Notes: a model not told the origin generated them from the sequence alone. 64,000 nt of DNA from Pseudomonas sp. StFLB209 (GCF_000829415.1 NZ_AP014637.1:5907001-5971000); one strand, 5' to 3'; counted from the first letter of the stretch, positions 1 through 9,718 are shown. Translations and numbers: made by a program.

Positions 1-501
1 CACCGCATCGAGAAAGGTCACGTGGATGGGCGCGGCACTGCCGGGCACGCCGTCGATGGTCGCATCGCCCTCGTAGTTGACGACGCCGTCGGGCGTATCC
101 ACCAGCGAAGTGACCAGGGTGTCGGTGTTGAGGTTGCGAATACGCACCAGGGTTTTGCCCTGCTGCGCCTTGACCAGCCCCTGCTCGATGGCGAACGGGC
201 CGACGGCGCAGAGCATGTTGCCGCAGTTGGGCGCGGTGTCGACCCGGCGCTGGGCGACCATCACCTGAACGAACAGGTAGTCGACGTCGGCGTCAGGGTG
301 CAGCGACGGGCTGACGATCGCCACCTTGCTGGTCTGCGGGCTGCCGCCGCCGATGCCGTCGATTTCCAGCTCATGGCCGGACCCCATCAGGTTGATCAAC
401 ATTTCGTCGCGCTCTTCGACCTTCGCGGGCAGGTCCCAGGCATGAAAAACCGGTCCTTTGGAAGTACCGCCGCGCATGAGCACACAGGGAATTCGTTGCA
501 T
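1..501 (-). CDS. PrpF/GalD-type tautomerase (4-oxalomesaconate tautomerase-like), partial
   Basis: The gene runs off the left edge; only the first 167 codons are present. The protein begins MQRIPCVLMRGGTSKGPVFH and then carries GSGHELEIDGIGGGSPQTSKVAIV and, further on, a TAPNCGNMLCAVG segment. These are hallmarks of the PrpF/GalD fold (diaminopimelate-epimerase-like isomerases); the TAPNCGN segment contains the conserved active-site cysteine. In Pseudomonas, GalD interconverts tautomers of 4-oxalomesaconate in gallate degradation, while PrpF relatives isomerise aconitate, and the sequence seen here cannot separate these. It is divergent from a LysR gene, a usual arrangement for catabolic genes of this type. 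Family is secure, exact substrate is inferred. Confidence 0.8.
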   Translation of the reverse strand, partial: MQRIPCVLMRGGTSKGPVFHAWDLPAKVEERDEMLINLMGSGHELEIDGIGGGSPQTSKVAIVSPSLHPDADVDYLFVQVMVAQRRVDTAPNCGNMLCAVGPFAIEQGLVKAQQGKTLVRIRNLNTDTLVTSLVDTPDGVVNYEGDATIDGVPGSAAPIHVTFLDAV

Positions 502-519
502 GACTACTGACTCTTGTGG

Positions 520-538
520 ATCAATCGGTGTTATTGAT
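520..538. promoter_or_regulatory. Candidate LysR-type operator
   Basis: Inverted repeat ATCAAT-N7-ATTGAT in the 147-bp intergenic space between the divergent tautomerase and LysR genes. An AT-rich dyad here is what a LysR regulator controlling both directions would need. No binding evidence; inferred from position and symmetry. Confidence 0.4.
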
Positions 539-648
539 GTTCTGGAAACAAGAGTGACAGGCCGGGAAAAATCAATCCAATGCAAAGATCGTAGCTATTA
601 TTGCGTCAGCGTTATCAATAAAAATAACTCGCCCAGCGGAGCATTGCC

Positions 649-1539
649 GTGGAATATGAGCTTCAAGACATTAGATCTTTCGTGAAAATCGCCGAACTTG
701 GCAGTTTCCATGAGGCTGCCGACGCCTTGCACGTCTCGCAGCCGGCCTTGACCCGACGCATCAAGAAACTTGAGGAAGGCTTGGGCACGCCGTTGCTGGA
801 GCGCACCACCCGACGCGTGAGCCTGACCACCGTGGGGCGTGATTTCCTGCCCAAGGCGCGGCGCTTGCTCGATGATCTGGAAGACTCGATCCTGAGCATC
901 CGCGAGCTGGCTGAACGGCAGACCGGCCAGGTGACGCTGGCCTGTATTCCGACAGCGGCGTTTTACTTTTTGCCTTCGGTCATCCGCCTGTACAACGAGC
1001 AATACCCGAAGATTCGCATCCGCCTGCTCGACCTGAGCGCCAACGACGGCCTGGAGGCGGTGCTGCGCGGCGAGGCGGATTTCGGCATCAACATGATGAG
1101 CGGCCAGCACCCGGATATCGACTTCACCGCGCTGGTCAACGAGCCATTCGTGTTGGCCTGCCGCCGCGACCACGAACTGGCCCAGCGCCGCTCAGTGAGG
1201 TGGTCGGAGCTGAGCGATTACCGGCTGATTGGCGTCGGACGTCTCAGCGGTAACCGGATGATTCTCGACCATGCCCTGGCCGGGTTGAGCTGGCGGCCCA
1301 AGTGGTTTTACGAAGTGCAGCATTTATCGACGTCGCTTGGGCTTGTAGAAGCAGGCCTGGGCGTCTCGGTGATGCCCAGCCTGGCGATGCCGGCGGCCGA
1401 TCACCCGACCTTGGTCAGCGTGCCGCTCGAAGAGCCGGTGGTGAACCGCTCGCTGGGGCTGGTCTACCGGCGTGGTGCGTCACTGTCGCCAGCGGCCGAG
1501 AAGTTCGTCGCCATGCTGCTGGAGAAATGGCCGCAGTAA
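649..1539 (+). CDS. LysR-family transcriptional regulator
   Basis: A 296-residue protein with an N-terminal winged helix-turn-helix (residues about 5-64, containing GSFHEAADALHVSQPALTRR) and a type 2 periplasmic-binding-like effector domain (about 90-290). The start is GTG, chosen because an AGCGGAG ribosome-binding sequence lies about 8 bases upstream and no in-frame ATG is near. It is divergent from the tautomerase gene and shares the 147-bp intergenic region with it, so the tautomerase pathway is its likely target. The family assignment is firm; the effector is unknown. Confidence 0.9.
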   Translation: MEYELQDIRSFVKIAELGSFHEAADALHVSQPALTRRIKKLEEGLGTPLLERTTRRVSLTTVGRDFLPKARRLLDDLEDSILSIRELAERQTGQVTLACIPTAAFYFLPSVIRLYNEQYPKIRIRLLDLSANDGLEAVLRGEADFGINMMSGQHPDIDFTALVNEPFVLACRRDHELAQRRSVRWSELSDYRLIGVGRLSGNRMILDHALAGLSWRPKWFYEVQHLSTSLGLVEAGLGVSVMPSLAMPAADHPTLVSVPLEEPVVNRSLGLVYRRGASLSPAAEKFVAMLLEKWPQ

Positions 1540-1543
1540 GGTA

Positions 1544-2455
1544 TCAATCCGGCGGCGCAAAACAATCGGTGATGGCTTGCCGGACCCGCTGCACCGCCAG
1601 GTCTGGCTGGGTCACGCTGCGCCAGCCCAGTTCGATCGGGTAACGCGGCAGCGCCAGCGGGCATGGCAACGCCAGCAGCCCGGTCATGTCGGCAATGCTT
1701 TGGGCGGCGTGGGCGGGAATGGTCGCCACCGCCTGCGTGCCGCGCAGCAGCCACGCCAGCGCCGCAAAATGAGTGGTCGAAACCCGCACCCGGCGCTGCA
1801 GGTTGTCAGCCGCCAGCGCTTCGTCGACGATGCCGATAAAGCCGCCGGACGACACCAGAATGTGCTCGCGCCGGACGAACTCATCCAGGCTCAGCCCATC
1901 GTTTTTAAGGCTGGCCCCGTCCACCAGGCAGCTATAGCCGCCCTCGCCGAGAATCTGCCGGCCCAGCAACCGGGCATTGAAACCGCCCGCAGTGATCGCC
2001 AGATCGATGCGCCGCTCAAGCAGGTCACTGGCGACGATCTGGCTATGGGTCTGACGAAAGATCAGCCGCAGTCCCGCTGCACGCTGCGCCACGGCGGCGA
2101 TCAAGCGCTGGCCGTAAGCGATCTCGAAATCATCCGACAAACCCAGGGTCACGCTGCGGCCCTGCAAGTCACTGGCCTTCGGATCAAGCAGGGTCAGGCT
2201 TTGCCGACACTTGGCGAGTGCTTCGCCAATCAGCGCACGCAATTGATTGGCGCGCAAGGTCGGCGCCAGACCGCGCCCGGTGCGCACGAACAACGGATCG
2301 CCGTAGACGTCACGCAGACGCCGCAAGGCCGCGCTCACCGCCGATTGAGTCACGCCCAGGCGTAGCGCAGCGCGACTGGCGCTGCTTTCCTCGAACAGCG
2401 CTTCGAAAACTTTCAGCAGGTTCAGGTCAATCTGCTCGATATTCATCTGACTCAT
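1544..2455 (-). CDS. LysR-family transcriptional regulator
   Basis: A 303-residue LysR protein with an N-terminal HTH ([20 protein letters not shown], then [17 protein letters not shown]) and a C-terminal effector domain. The IDLNLLKVF opening and the [17 protein letters not shown] segment place it in the NodD/LeuO/PnbR-like LysR branch. An alternative start three codons later (MNIEQIDLN) is equally possible. It converges on the preceding LysR gene with only 4 bases between the two ends, and is divergent from the nitrilase gene, which is the obvious target. The 115-bp shared intergenic region contains TTCAT (2482-2486) and ATGAA (2500-2504) as a possible dyad. Confidence 0.9.
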   Translation of the reverse strand: MSQMNIEQIDLNLLKVFEALFEESSASRAALRLGVTQSAVSAALRRLRDVYGDPLFVRTGRGLAPTLRANQLRALIGEALAKCRQSLTLLDPKASDLQGRSVTLGLSDDFEIAYGQRLIAAVAQRAAGLRLIFRQTHSQIVASDLLERRIDLAITAGGFNARLLGRQILGEGGYSCLVDGASLKNDGLSLDEFVRREHILVSSGGFIGIVDEALAADNLQRRVRVSTTHFAALAWLLRGTQAVATIPAHAAQSIADMTGLLALPCPLALPRYPIELGWRSVTQPDLAVQRVRQAITDCFAPPD

Positions 2456-2570
2456 ATCACATAGAAATGAACCGCTATTTATTCATAACTCGATTTGCAA
2501 TGAAAATGGCCGCATGCCCTGGCAAGACCGGCTTGAGCCGGCAAAACCAACCACCAACGGAACCCACGCC

Positions 2571-3491
2571 ATGCCCAGATCCATCATCGCGGCGCTGCAA
2601 ATCGGCTCGTTGCCTGACGGCAAAGCCGCCACCCTGGAACAGATCCTGTCCTATGAAACCGCCATCAGCGAATCCGGCGCCAGCCTGGTGGTGATGCCCG
2701 AAGCGCTGCTGGGTGGTTATCCCAAAGGTGAACGGTTCGGCACCCAGCTCGGCTACCGCCTGCCGGAGGGCCGTGAAGCTTTTGCCCGTTATCATGCCAA
2801 CGCCATCGACGTGCCCGGCACCGAAACCGAAGCCCTGGCGGCCCTGTCAGCACGCACCGGTGCCGATCTGGTGATTGGTGTGATCGAGCGCAGCGGCCAC
2901 AGCCTGTACTGCACTGCCCTGTTCTTCACCCCGCAGGCCGGGCTGGCCGGCAAGCACCGCAAGCTGATGCCCACAGGCACCGAGCGGCTGATCTGGGCAC
3001 AAGGCGACGGCTCGACGCTGCCGGTCATCGAGGGCCGTGCCGGGCGGCTGGGCACTGCAATTTGCTGGGAGAACTACATGCCGTTGCTGCGCACCGCGAT
3101 GTACGCCAAGGGCGTGGACATCTGGTGTGCGCCAACCGTGGACGAGCGAGATATGTGGCAAGCAACCATGCGCCATGTGGCCTGTGAAGGCCGCTGCTTT
3201 GTGGTCAGCGCCTGCCAGGTCCAGGACTCACCGGCACAACTGGGCACCCAGGTGGAAAACTGGCCGCAAGACCGGCCGTTGATCAATGGCGGCAGCGTGA
3301 TCGTCAGCCCGCTGGGCGAAGTGCTGGCCGGACCGTTACTGGGCGAGCGCGGCCTGCTGAGCGCCGAAATCGACACCGCCGAACTGGCCCGGGCGCGTTA
3401 TGACTTTGACGTGACCGGGCATTACTCGCGCCCGGACGTGTTTGAACTGACGGTCGATGAACGTGAAAAGGCCGGGGTGCGGTTTATCTGA
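2571..3491 (+). CDS. Nitrilase / carbon-nitrogen hydrolase
   Basis: A 306-residue nitrilase-superfamily enzyme with the complete Glu-Lys-Cys triad: E44 in [12 protein letters not shown]131 in [16 protein letters not shown], and C165 in GTAICWENY. The [18 protein letters not shown] segment is characteristic of true nitrilases, which hydrolyse a nitrile to the carboxylic acid and ammonia, rather than of amidases or N-carbamoylases. The start is the ATG giving [13 protein letters not shown]; an upstream in-frame ATG would add 19 residues with no homology. Cytoplasmic, probably forming the usual spiral homo-oligomers. It is divergent from a LysR gene that probably regulates it. Substrate not predictable from sequence. 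Confidence 0.9.
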   Translation: MPRSIIAALQIGSLPDGKAATLEQILSYETAISESGASLVVMPEALLGGYPKGERFGTQLGYRLPEGREAFARYHANAIDVPGTETEALAALSARTGADLVIGVIERSGHSLYCTALFFTPQAGLAGKHRKLMPTGTERLIWAQGDGSTLPVIEGRAGRLGTAICWENYMPLLRTAMYAKGVDIWCAPTVDERDMWQATMRHVACEGRCFVVSACQVQDSPAQLGTQVENWPQDRPLINGGSVIVSPLGEVLAGPLLGERGLLSAEIDTAELARARYDFDVTGHYSRPDVFELTVDEREKAGVRFI

Positions 3492-3606
3492 ACTCCGGTG
3501 ACGCCAGGCTTGGCTGAGGGCGGGCCACTGGTCAGGAAGTGTGAACAGACGCACGTTTCGGGTTTCAAGTCCTTCACAGGCACCGGCAATGTGAAGGAGA
3601 TATGCC

Positions 3607-4188
3607 ATGGCCACTCCCGGCCCAACCCGTAGCGCCAACACGATCCGGTTCTTCGAGTTGCTGCTCGGTCAGTTTCGTGGGGTCGAGGGCGAGTTGCCTT
3701 CAGCCATTCTCTACTTGCTCAACGCCACCGGCGAACCCGAACCAGACCGCAAGGCAATCCTCAGCCGGATTGCCAACGACAAGGTCGAGAACGCCGGGGT
3801 GCTGGCGGCGATGCTGGTGCATATCGCCAAGGGGCGTAAGGGACGCTTTTCAAGAAACCCGCCATTTGATGAATTGAATGCGCTGCTGACCCGCCAGCCC
3901 ATCAAGACCAACAGCGGCAGACTGGCCAGGGCCTACACCGACAAGGTGCGTGCGATAGAAGCCGACCAGCACTACCAGGAGCCCTACTGCGAAGCTCCCG
4001 TCGCGTATCTGCGCCAATATGTCGGGCTCGAAGATCGCCAGATTGCCATGTACACGCAGTTGCTCGCACTGACCTCGACCCGATCATTCACTGATGCGCT
4101 GGTGTTAGCCCAGCGCAGGCAACTGGAACACCGCGACACCCTGGCAGGCCTGTTGCAAAAGGCTCTGGATGCGCAGGGGGTGCCGTAA
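3607..4188 (+). CDS. Ferritin-like protein related to manganese catalase/CotJC, with altered metal ligands
   Basis: A 193-residue protein preceded by an AAGGAG ribosome-binding site. By eye it aligns with the manganese-catalase/CotJC four-helix fold: LLLGQFRGVEGELPSAILYLLN matches the LLxEQFGGxxGELAAAxRY helix, and RIANDKVENAGVLAAMLV matches the DIGTEEFAHLEMIATMV helix. A second pair (YVGLEDRQIAMYTQLL and AQRRQLEHRDTLAGLL) matches the later ligand helices. Some dimanganese ligands are replaced: the second-helix Glu and His read Lys and Asn, and the last-helix Glu reads Gln, while the final His is kept. It may therefore be non-catalytic. No operon partner; family call is moderate. Confidence 0.5.
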   Translation: MATPGPTRSANTIRFFELLLGQFRGVEGELPSAILYLLNATGEPEPDRKAILSRIANDKVENAGVLAAMLVHIAKGRKGRFSRNPPFDELNALLTRQPIKTNSGRLARAYTDKVRAIEADQHYQEPYCEAPVAYLRQYVGLEDRQIAMYTQLLALTSTRSFTDALVLAQRRQLEHRDTLAGLLQKALDAQGVP

Positions 4189-4471
4189 GCGCGGCCGGCC
4201 GGCGTTCCGGTTGCTGTGGTCAGGCATCCCGGCGAAGGCTGCGGCACATTCGCAGCAGATGCTGTGACTTTACCGGCCTCTTCACGAGCAAGCTCGTTGC
4301 CACAGAGATTTGCGGCGCCCATATGAGCAGTATTGGCTTTAGCCGGCAAGGCGAATCTTCGCCGCTAAAGCGGCTCCTACGAGGTGCCGTGTTTGTCAGG
4401 ACAGCGCGGCGCCCAGCCATGCTCACCGAGCTGCTATCGTTGTGCCAACCCTGCCCTTGCTGAGCACCGCC
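4189..4471. repeat. Intergenic palindromic repeats (REP-like)
   Basis: This 283-base gap holds at least two repeat units and no gene. Around 4280-4303 is a CTCTTCACGAGCAAGCTCGTTGCCAC unit (inner dyad GAGCAAGCTC), which recurs elsewhere in the window. Around 4348-4386 is a unit reading GGCGAATCTTCGCCGCTAAAGCGGCTCCTACGAG, whose GCCGCTAAAGCGGC core is palindromic and matches the pair at 24.3 kb. Confidence 0.6.
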
Positions 4472-5125
4472 ATGCCCCATGTCGTTCATACCCACCCGCG
4501 TCTGGCCGTGAGCGCTGCGCTGGGTTTGCTGGCCGGTATCGGCTCGGTGTTTATCGCCCCGCAACTAAGCATCATCCAGCACGGGCTGGTGGGCTGGAAT
4601 CTTGCCGTATGGGTGTTCCTGGCACTGATCCTTAGCCACACGCTGCGCAGCAGCGCTGATGATGTGAAGAAGGTCGCGATGATGGAGGACGAAAATGCTG
4701 GGGTGGTATTACTGGTGGTGTGCATCGGCGCGCTGGCCAGCCTCGCGGCGCTCATTGTCGAACTGGCCAACGGCAAAGCGGCGCCGGGCACCGGCGAGGT
4801 GCTGCGGCACAGTTTTACCGCCCTGACGATTGTCGGCTCCTGGTTGTTGACCGGGGTGATCTTCAGCCTGCACTACGCCAGGCTGTTCTACACCACTGGC
4901 GGCAAGCAACCGGCATTGAATTTTCCTGACGGTGAAAGGCATCCCGACTATTGGGACTTCCTGTACTTCTCCTTCACCCTGAACGTGGCGGTGCAAACTT
5001 CAGACGTGGGCGTGATGACCCGTGCAATGCGCAAGGTCGTGCTTGCTCACTGCTTGCTGGGGTTCGTGTTTAATACGGCGATTCTGGGCTTGACCATCAA
5101 TCTGGCGGCGGGGCTGTTTGGCTGA
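4472..5125 (+). CDS. DUF1345 family integral membrane protein
   Basis: A 217-residue polytopic membrane protein. Hydrophobic segments lie near residues 10-32, 37-54, 77-97, 112-133 and 190-215. The middle carries the family features [31 protein letters not shown] and [17 protein letters not shown], diagnostic of DUF1345 proteins. These proteins have no established function. The ATG at 4472 ([11 protein letters not shown]) was preferred; an in-frame GTG 30 bases upstream is possible. It stands alone between repeat-bearing intergenic regions and a small secreted-type protein. Confidence 0.8.
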   Translation: MPHVVHTHPRLAVSAALGLLAGIGSVFIAPQLSIIQHGLVGWNLAVWVFLALILSHTLRSSADDVKKVAMMEDENAGVVLLVVCIGALASLAALIVELANGKAAPGTGEVLRHSFTALTIVGSWLLTGVIFSLHYARLFYTTGGKQPALNFPDGERHPDYWDFLYFSFTLNVAVQTSDVGVMTRAMRKVVLAHCLLGFVFNTAILGLTINLAAGLFG

Positions 5126-5192
5126 CAAATCTTTGTCGGCTCGTCAGTACCGGTTTAAAGTCTGCGTCTCTCGGCCTACGTCACGGACGCAC

Positions 5193-5558
5193 ATGAAATA
5201 CCTGATCTTGCTGCTGCTCGCCGCCGGCGGCTACTACGCCTATTCGAGCTACACAAAAAGTGCCCGGCAGGACATTCCGGTAGCCAGCTATCAGGCGCTA
5301 TTGAGGAAGGCCGAGAAGACACCGGTGACCCAGCAAGAGGTTCGCTTGGGCGCCAAGTGGATGGCTGCCTATGTGTGCAAAGACCCGGACTTCCAGGCTT
5401 CCGGCGGGTCGAGTATCAGTAACTGCCACAGAAAGCTGGAGATCTATCGGGACATCTGTGAGTCACGCATCTTCGACGATGCGCCCGCCATCTTCGAACA
5501 CATATCGCAAGTAAAGACCATCACCAAACGTTACCTGGCCTGCACCGGCAGCATGTAG
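5193..5558 (+). CDS. Small membrane-anchored or exported protein of unknown function
   Basis: A 121-residue protein starting MKYLILLLLAAGGYYAYSSY, a single N-terminal hydrophobic segment that reads as a signal anchor or uncleaved signal peptide. The remaining hundred residues are hydrophilic and contain exactly four cysteines (in YVCKD, SNCHR, DICES and LACTG), consistent with two disulfides in the periplasm. I do not recognise a family. It follows the DUF1345 gene by 67 bases in the same direction and may be cotranscribed with it. Confidence 0.6.
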   Translation: MKYLILLLLAAGGYYAYSSYTKSARQDIPVASYQALLRKAEKTPVTQQEVRLGAKWMAAYVCKDPDFQASGGSSISNCHRKLEIYRDICESRIFDDAPAIFEHISQVKTITKRYLACTGSM

Positions 5559-5634
5559 GCCGCTCGCAGGCTGTCCGACCGGACCATTACGGCGTAAGGT
5601 GCGGACACATCCACAGACATGGAGACCCCCGACG

Positions 5635-6594
5635 ATGGCGCTGCTCAACATTGCCGTACTGGACGACTGGCAGAACGTGGCCAGCGATGTAGTGGACTGG
5701 TCGGTGCTCGGCAGCATTGCCAGGGTCAGCTTCCTGCACGACTACCCCGCCGACACCGCGACCCTGGCCGAACGCTTGCAGGGCTTCGAGGTGATCTGCG
5801 TGATGCGCGAGCGCACCCTGTTCGATCAGGCGCTGCTAAGCCGCCTGCCAAACCTCAGGCTGCTGGTCACCGGTGGCATGCGCAACGCCGCACTGGACGT
5901 CAAAGCCGCCCGTGAGCTGGGCATCGAGGTGTGTGGCACCGACAGCTACAAGCATGCCGCCCCGGAACTGACCTGGGCGCTGGTCATGGGCCTTACCCGC
6001 AACCTGGTGCAGGAAGCCAATTCGTTGCGTGGCGGGGGCTGGCAGGTGGGGATTGGCGGCGACCTGTACGGCAAGACTCTGGGCCTGTTGGGCCTGGGCA
6101 GCATCGGCCAGAAAGTGGCCCGCTATGGGCAGGCGTTCGGCATGCGGGTGATTGCCTGGAGCCAGAACCTGACCCCCGAGGCCGCGGCCGAAGTCGGCGT
6201 CAGCTGGGTCAGCAAGCAGGCGCTGTTCGAGCAGGCTGATGTGCTGTCGGTGCATCTGGTGCTCAGTGAGCGCAGTCGGGGGCTGGTGGATGCCCAGGCA
6301 CTGGGCTGGATGAAGCGTCAGGCGTATCTGATCAACACCGCACGCGGGCCGATCATTGACGAAGCAGCGCTGATCGAGGCACTGCGCGAGCGGCGTATTG
6401 CCGGGGCGGCGCTGGATGTCTTCGATCAGGAACCACTGGTCCAGGAACACCCGTTTCGCAATCTGGACAACGTCCTGGCCACGCCGCACATTGGCTACGT
6501 GACCGGCAACAACTACCAGACTTTCTACGGCCAGATGATCGAAGACATTCAGGCCTGGCATGCCGGCCAGCCGATCAGGGTATTTGCCGGATAG
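5635..6594 (+). CDS. D-2-hydroxyacid dehydrogenase, NAD-binding
   Basis: A 319-residue enzyme of the D-isomer-specific 2-hydroxyacid dehydrogenase family. The NAD-binding motif is GLLGLGSIGQKVARYGQAFG (GxGxxG), and the catalytic residues are the Arg in NTARGPIIDE, the Glu in LDVFDQEPL and the His in ATPHIGYVTG. These oxidise or reduce D-2-hydroxy acids and 2-oxo acids in the cytoplasm; members include phosphoglycerate and glyoxylate/hydroxypyruvate reductases. The start is the ATG 11 bases after a GGAG sequence. The substrate cannot be fixed from sequence, and the neighbours give no pathway context. Confidence 0.88.
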   Translation: MALLNIAVLDDWQNVASDVVDWSVLGSIARVSFLHDYPADTATLAERLQGFEVICVMRERTLFDQALLSRLPNLRLLVTGGMRNAALDVKAARELGIEVCGTDSYKHAAPELTWALVMGLTRNLVQEANSLRGGGWQVGIGGDLYGKTLGLLGLGSIGQKVARYGQAFGMRVIAWSQNLTPEAAAEVGVSWVSKQALFEQADVLSVHLVLSERSRGLVDAQALGWMKRQAYLINTARGPIIDEAALIEALRERRIAGAALDVFDQEPLVQEHPFRNLDNVLATPHIGYVTGNNYQTFYGQMIEDIQAWHAGQPIRVFAG

Positions 6595-6677
6595 AGAGGC
6601 AATATCCCCGTCGGCTTAAGTCATGCACATGTGGGAGCTCGCTCACGAAGAAGCTGGCAAGCCCCCCTGGCGAAAGG

Positions 6678-8810
6678 TTACAACTTGTACGAGAAGCCCA
6701 CCTGCACGGTGCGCGGTGCGCCCGGATAGGCGTAGATGTTGCCGAACGCGCCCTCTTCATATTCCTTGTCGAACAGGTTCTTCACGTCCAGGTTCAGGCG
6801 CAGGTTGTCGTTGACCTTGTAGTAGCTCAGCAGGTCGTAGACGGTGTAGCTGGCCATGCTGAAGTTCGGCACGTTGGCGGTCTGTCCGGCACGCTCGTCA
6901 ACATAACGGGCGCCGCCACCCAGGCCCAGACCGCGCAATGCGCCGTCCTGGAACTCATACATGCTCAGCAGGCTGGCGCTCTGCTTGGGGATGTTGAGCA
7001 GGCGAGTGCCGTTACGCAGGGTGTTGTCCTTGGTCACTTCGGCGTCGGTGTAGGCGTAGCTGCCCATCACTTTCCAGGCCGGGGTGATGTTGCCCACCAC
7101 GTTGAGGTCGAAACCACGGCTGCGCACTTCGCCGGCCGCGATGCTGAAGGTCGAGTCGACCGGGTCAGTGGTCAGCACGTTCTTCTTGTCGATCTGGTAG
7201 ATCGCCGCTTCCACACTCAGCTGCTTGTCCAGCGTCTGCCATTTGGCGCCCAGCTCGTAAGCCTTGCCTTCTTCAGGATCGAACCCGCCGCCCAGCCGCG
7301 CAGCACCGGAGTTGGGCTTGAATGAACGCGAGGCGCTGGCGTACAGGGCCAGGTCTTCGGTCAGGTCGAAGGTCAGCCCCAGCCGCGGCGTCACCGCATT
7401 GTCGCTGTTGGTCCAGCTGCGGGTGCCGGCCAGGTAGGTGTCGTAGTCATGCTCGAAGCGTTCGAAGCGCGCGCCCACCAGCAACTTCAGGCGCTCGGTG
7501 AGGGTCACCTGATCCTGCAGGAACGCCGCCCAGGTCTTGAGGTTTTCCTTGTCATGGGTGGTGGTGCGGGTCAGCGCCGGACGGGCCTGGCCATACACCG
7601 GGTTGTAGATGTCGATGGCGTAGCTGCCCGCAGCACCGCTGGAGCGCATGATGATCGACTTGTAGTCGTAATCTTCATACTCGACGCCGGCCAGCAGCAG
7701 GTGCTCAAGGCTGCCGGTGTTGAAGCGGCCGGTGACGTTCAGTTGCACGTCGATATCGGTCCAGTCCAGTTTGCGCCAGTTGAAGTTGCGGCTCAGGGTG
7801 CGAGCATCGGCACCCAGGCTGTTGGCTTCGACACCGTTGCCCTTCATGGTGCCGTCCAGCGACTGCACGCCGCCGCCCAGGGTCCAGTTGTCGTTCAAAT
7901 CATGCTCGAACCGCAACTGGGCCATGTTGGTGTCAGTGTGCAGCTTGCCGATGTCCTTCTCGCCCCAGAAGGTGTCTGGCGAGGCGGTGCGGGTTTGCGC
8001 CGGGTAACGGGTCAGGCCGCGATCCAGCGGTGCATTGTTGCGCATGAACTCACCTTCGAAGGTGATGCGCGTGGCATCGTTGAGCTGCCAGCTGAGCACC
8101 GGCGCCACCGAATAGCGCTCGGTCTCGACGTGGTCGCGGAAGGTTTCGCCGCCCTCGCCCAGAACATTCAGGCGATAGGCCAGACGGCCCTCTTCGTCGA
8201 GTGGGCCGGTGGCATCGAGGGTGCCACGGTACATGCCCTGATCGTTGATCTGGCTGCCCAGTGTCACCGAGCGGTCGCTGGACGGCTGTTTGGTCACCAC
8301 GTTGAAGGTGCCGCCCGGGTCGCCGCGGCCGTACAGGGTGGTCGACGGGCCGCGCAGCACTTCAAGACGCTCGATGGTGTTGGCATCGGGCATGCTCGGG
8401 TAGCCGCGGTTGATCGGGAAACCGTTGCGGTAGAACTCACCAGTGGTGAAGCCGCGCACAGTAAACGTCGTCAGGCCCTGACCGCCGAAGTTGTTGGCCC
8501 GGCCAACGCCGCCCGCGTAGTCGAGTGCCTCTTGCAAGCGGGTAGCGCCCAGATCTTCTACCGCTTCGCGGGACACGACACTGACCGACTGCGGGGTTTC
8601 GTGGATCGAGGTATCGGTGCGGGTGGCGCTGGCAGACCGGGTGGCTTTATAGCCTTGTACGGGACCGGTGGCCTGCTCGCTGTCAGCAGCGGCGTTGATG
8701 TCGGTCACTTGCAGCTCGATGGAGGGCTTGCCGGCCGGGGCCTGCTCAGCCCAGGCCAGTGGGCTCAGCGCGGCTTGCACAGCGCAAAGCGAAATCAGAG
8801 TGCGACGCAT
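6678..8810 (-). CDS. TonB-dependent siderophore receptor
   Basis: A 710-residue outer-membrane receptor. It has a signal peptide (MRRTLISLCAVQAALSPLAWA). A plug domain follows (about residues 50-180: ETPQSVSVVSREAVEDLGA, then TFTVRGFTTGEFYRNGFP and LEVLRGPSTTLYGRGDPGG). A 22-strand barrel comes next, ending in the C-terminal aromatic-rich strand VQVGFSYKL. The plug motifs place it in the ferric-siderophore subgroup (FhuA/FoxA/FecA-like). It imports a ferric siderophore with TonB-ExbBD energy. No sigma/anti-sigma pair adjoins it and the N-terminus lacks a clear extra signalling domain. The start at 8810 puts the signal peptide at the N-terminus; a longer frame adds ten residues before it. The upstream region is AT-rich, but I could not identify a confident Fur box. 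Confidence 0.93.
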   Translation of the reverse strand: MRRTLISLCAVQAALSPLAWAEQAPAGKPSIELQVTDINAAADSEQATGPVQGYKATRSASATRTDTSIHETPQSVSVVSREAVEDLGATRLQEALDYAGGVGRANNFGGQGLTTFTVRGFTTGEFYRNGFPINRGYPSMPDANTIERLEVLRGPSTTLYGRGDPGGTFNVVTKQPSSDRSVTLGSQINDQGMYRGTLDATGPLDEEGRLAYRLNVLGEGGETFRDHVETERYSVAPVLSWQLNDATRITFEGEFMRNNAPLDRGLTRYPAQTRTASPDTFWGEKDIGKLHTDTNMAQLRFEHDLNDNWTLGGGVQSLDGTMKGNGVEANSLGADARTLSRNFNWRKLDWTDIDVQLNVTGRFNTGSLEHLLLAGVEYEDYDYKSIIMRSSGAAGSYAIDIYNPVYGQARPALTRTTTHDKENLKTWAAFLQDQVTLTERLKLLVGARFERFEHDYDTYLAGTRSWTNSDNAVTPRLGLTFDLTEDLALYASASRSFKPNSGAARLGGGFDPEEGKAYELGAKWQTLDKQLSVEAAIYQIDKKNVLTTDPVDSTFSIAAGEVRSRGFDLNVVGNITPAWKVMGSYAYTDAEVTKDNTLRNGTRLLNIPKQSASLLSMYEFQDGALRGLGLGGGARYVDERAGQTANVPNFSMASYTVYDLLSYYKVNDNLRLNLDVKNLFDKEYEEGAFGNIYAYPGAPRTVQVGFSYKL

Positions 8811-9054
8811 GTGTGAATCCTGTTCTCTTTGATGATCCACGAGCTCATGACGGCCCGTTTTGAGATGTGAATTGTATAGATTTGTAACTACAAGTGAAAC
8901 TTATTCCCAAATGTAACTTTGGGATCATGTCGGCGTGGATGGGTCATTGCTGGCAGCAATCCGCCTCGACGGTGAATATTCGCGGCTCGCGCCGCGCCTA
9001 CCGGGCCAGGCAGGCATACTGTGGCGGTGTTTCCCTGATCAGATCGGAGAGCTG

Positions 9055-9702
9055 ATGAACCTGACCCATTCCCCCGGCGATCGCCGCAGTGCCCTGCTGG
9101 TGATCGACATGCAATACGACTTCATGCCCGGCGGTGCGCTGGCGGTGGCCGACGGCGATGCGCTGGTGCCGTTGATCAACCGCCTCGGCCGGCAGTTCGC
9201 CAGGGTCATCGTGACTCAGGACTGGCACCCGGCCGGGCATATCTCGTTCGCTGACAGTCATCCGGGCCATGTGCCCTTCCAGACCATCACCCTGCCCTAC
9301 GGCCCGCAGACCCTGTGGCCGGTGCATTGCGTGCAAGGCAGCGATGGCGCGCAGTTGCATGAGGCGCTGGAGCTGCCCCATGCGCAGTTGATTCTGCGCA
9401 AGGGCTGCAATCCGGCGATCGACAGTTATTCCGCGTTTCTGGAAGCCGACCGCACCACCCGCACCGGCCTGAGCGGTTATTTGCGCGAGCACGGCATCGA
9501 GACGCTGTACGTGGTCGGCCTGGCGCTGGACTTCTGCGTGGCCTGGTCGGCCCAGGACGCGGCACGCGAAGGGTTCAACACCTACGTGATCGAGGATGCC
9601 TGCCGGGCGATTGACCTGAACGGCTCGTTGCAGGCCGCCTGGCAAGCGATGGGCGAGTTGGGTGTACAGCGCATCCAGAGCCAACAGCTACAGCACGCAT
9701 AA
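9055..9702 (+). CDS. pncA: Nicotinamidase/pyrazinamidase PncA
   Basis: A 215-residue isochorismatase-fold amidase with the nicotinamidase triad: D18 in LVIDMQYDF, K116 in LILRKGCNP and C161 in GLALDFCVAW. The metal-site segment TQDWHPAGHISF supplies D56 and H58. It hydrolyses nicotinamide to nicotinate and ammonia in NAD recycling. The start is the ATG after GGAGAGCTG. Length and motif spacing are normal for bacterial PncA. It precedes an FNT-family channel gene by about 90 bases, which may or may not be functional linkage. Confidence 0.93.
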   Translation: MNLTHSPGDRRSALLVIDMQYDFMPGGALAVADGDALVPLINRLGRQFARVIVTQDWHPAGHISFADSHPGHVPFQTITLPYGPQTLWPVHCVQGSDGAQLHEALELPHAQLILRKGCNPAIDSYSAFLEADRTTRTGLSGYLREHGIETLYVVGLALDFCVAWSAQDAAREGFNTYVIEDACRAIDLNGSLQAAWQAMGELGVQRIQSQQLQHA

Positions 9703-9718
9703 CGCCTTCATCACGGCA

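Noticed and set aside
8811..8930. Possible Fur box upstream of the TonB receptor
   Set aside because: The region is AT-rich but I could not find a 19-bp match close enough to the Fur consensus to report.
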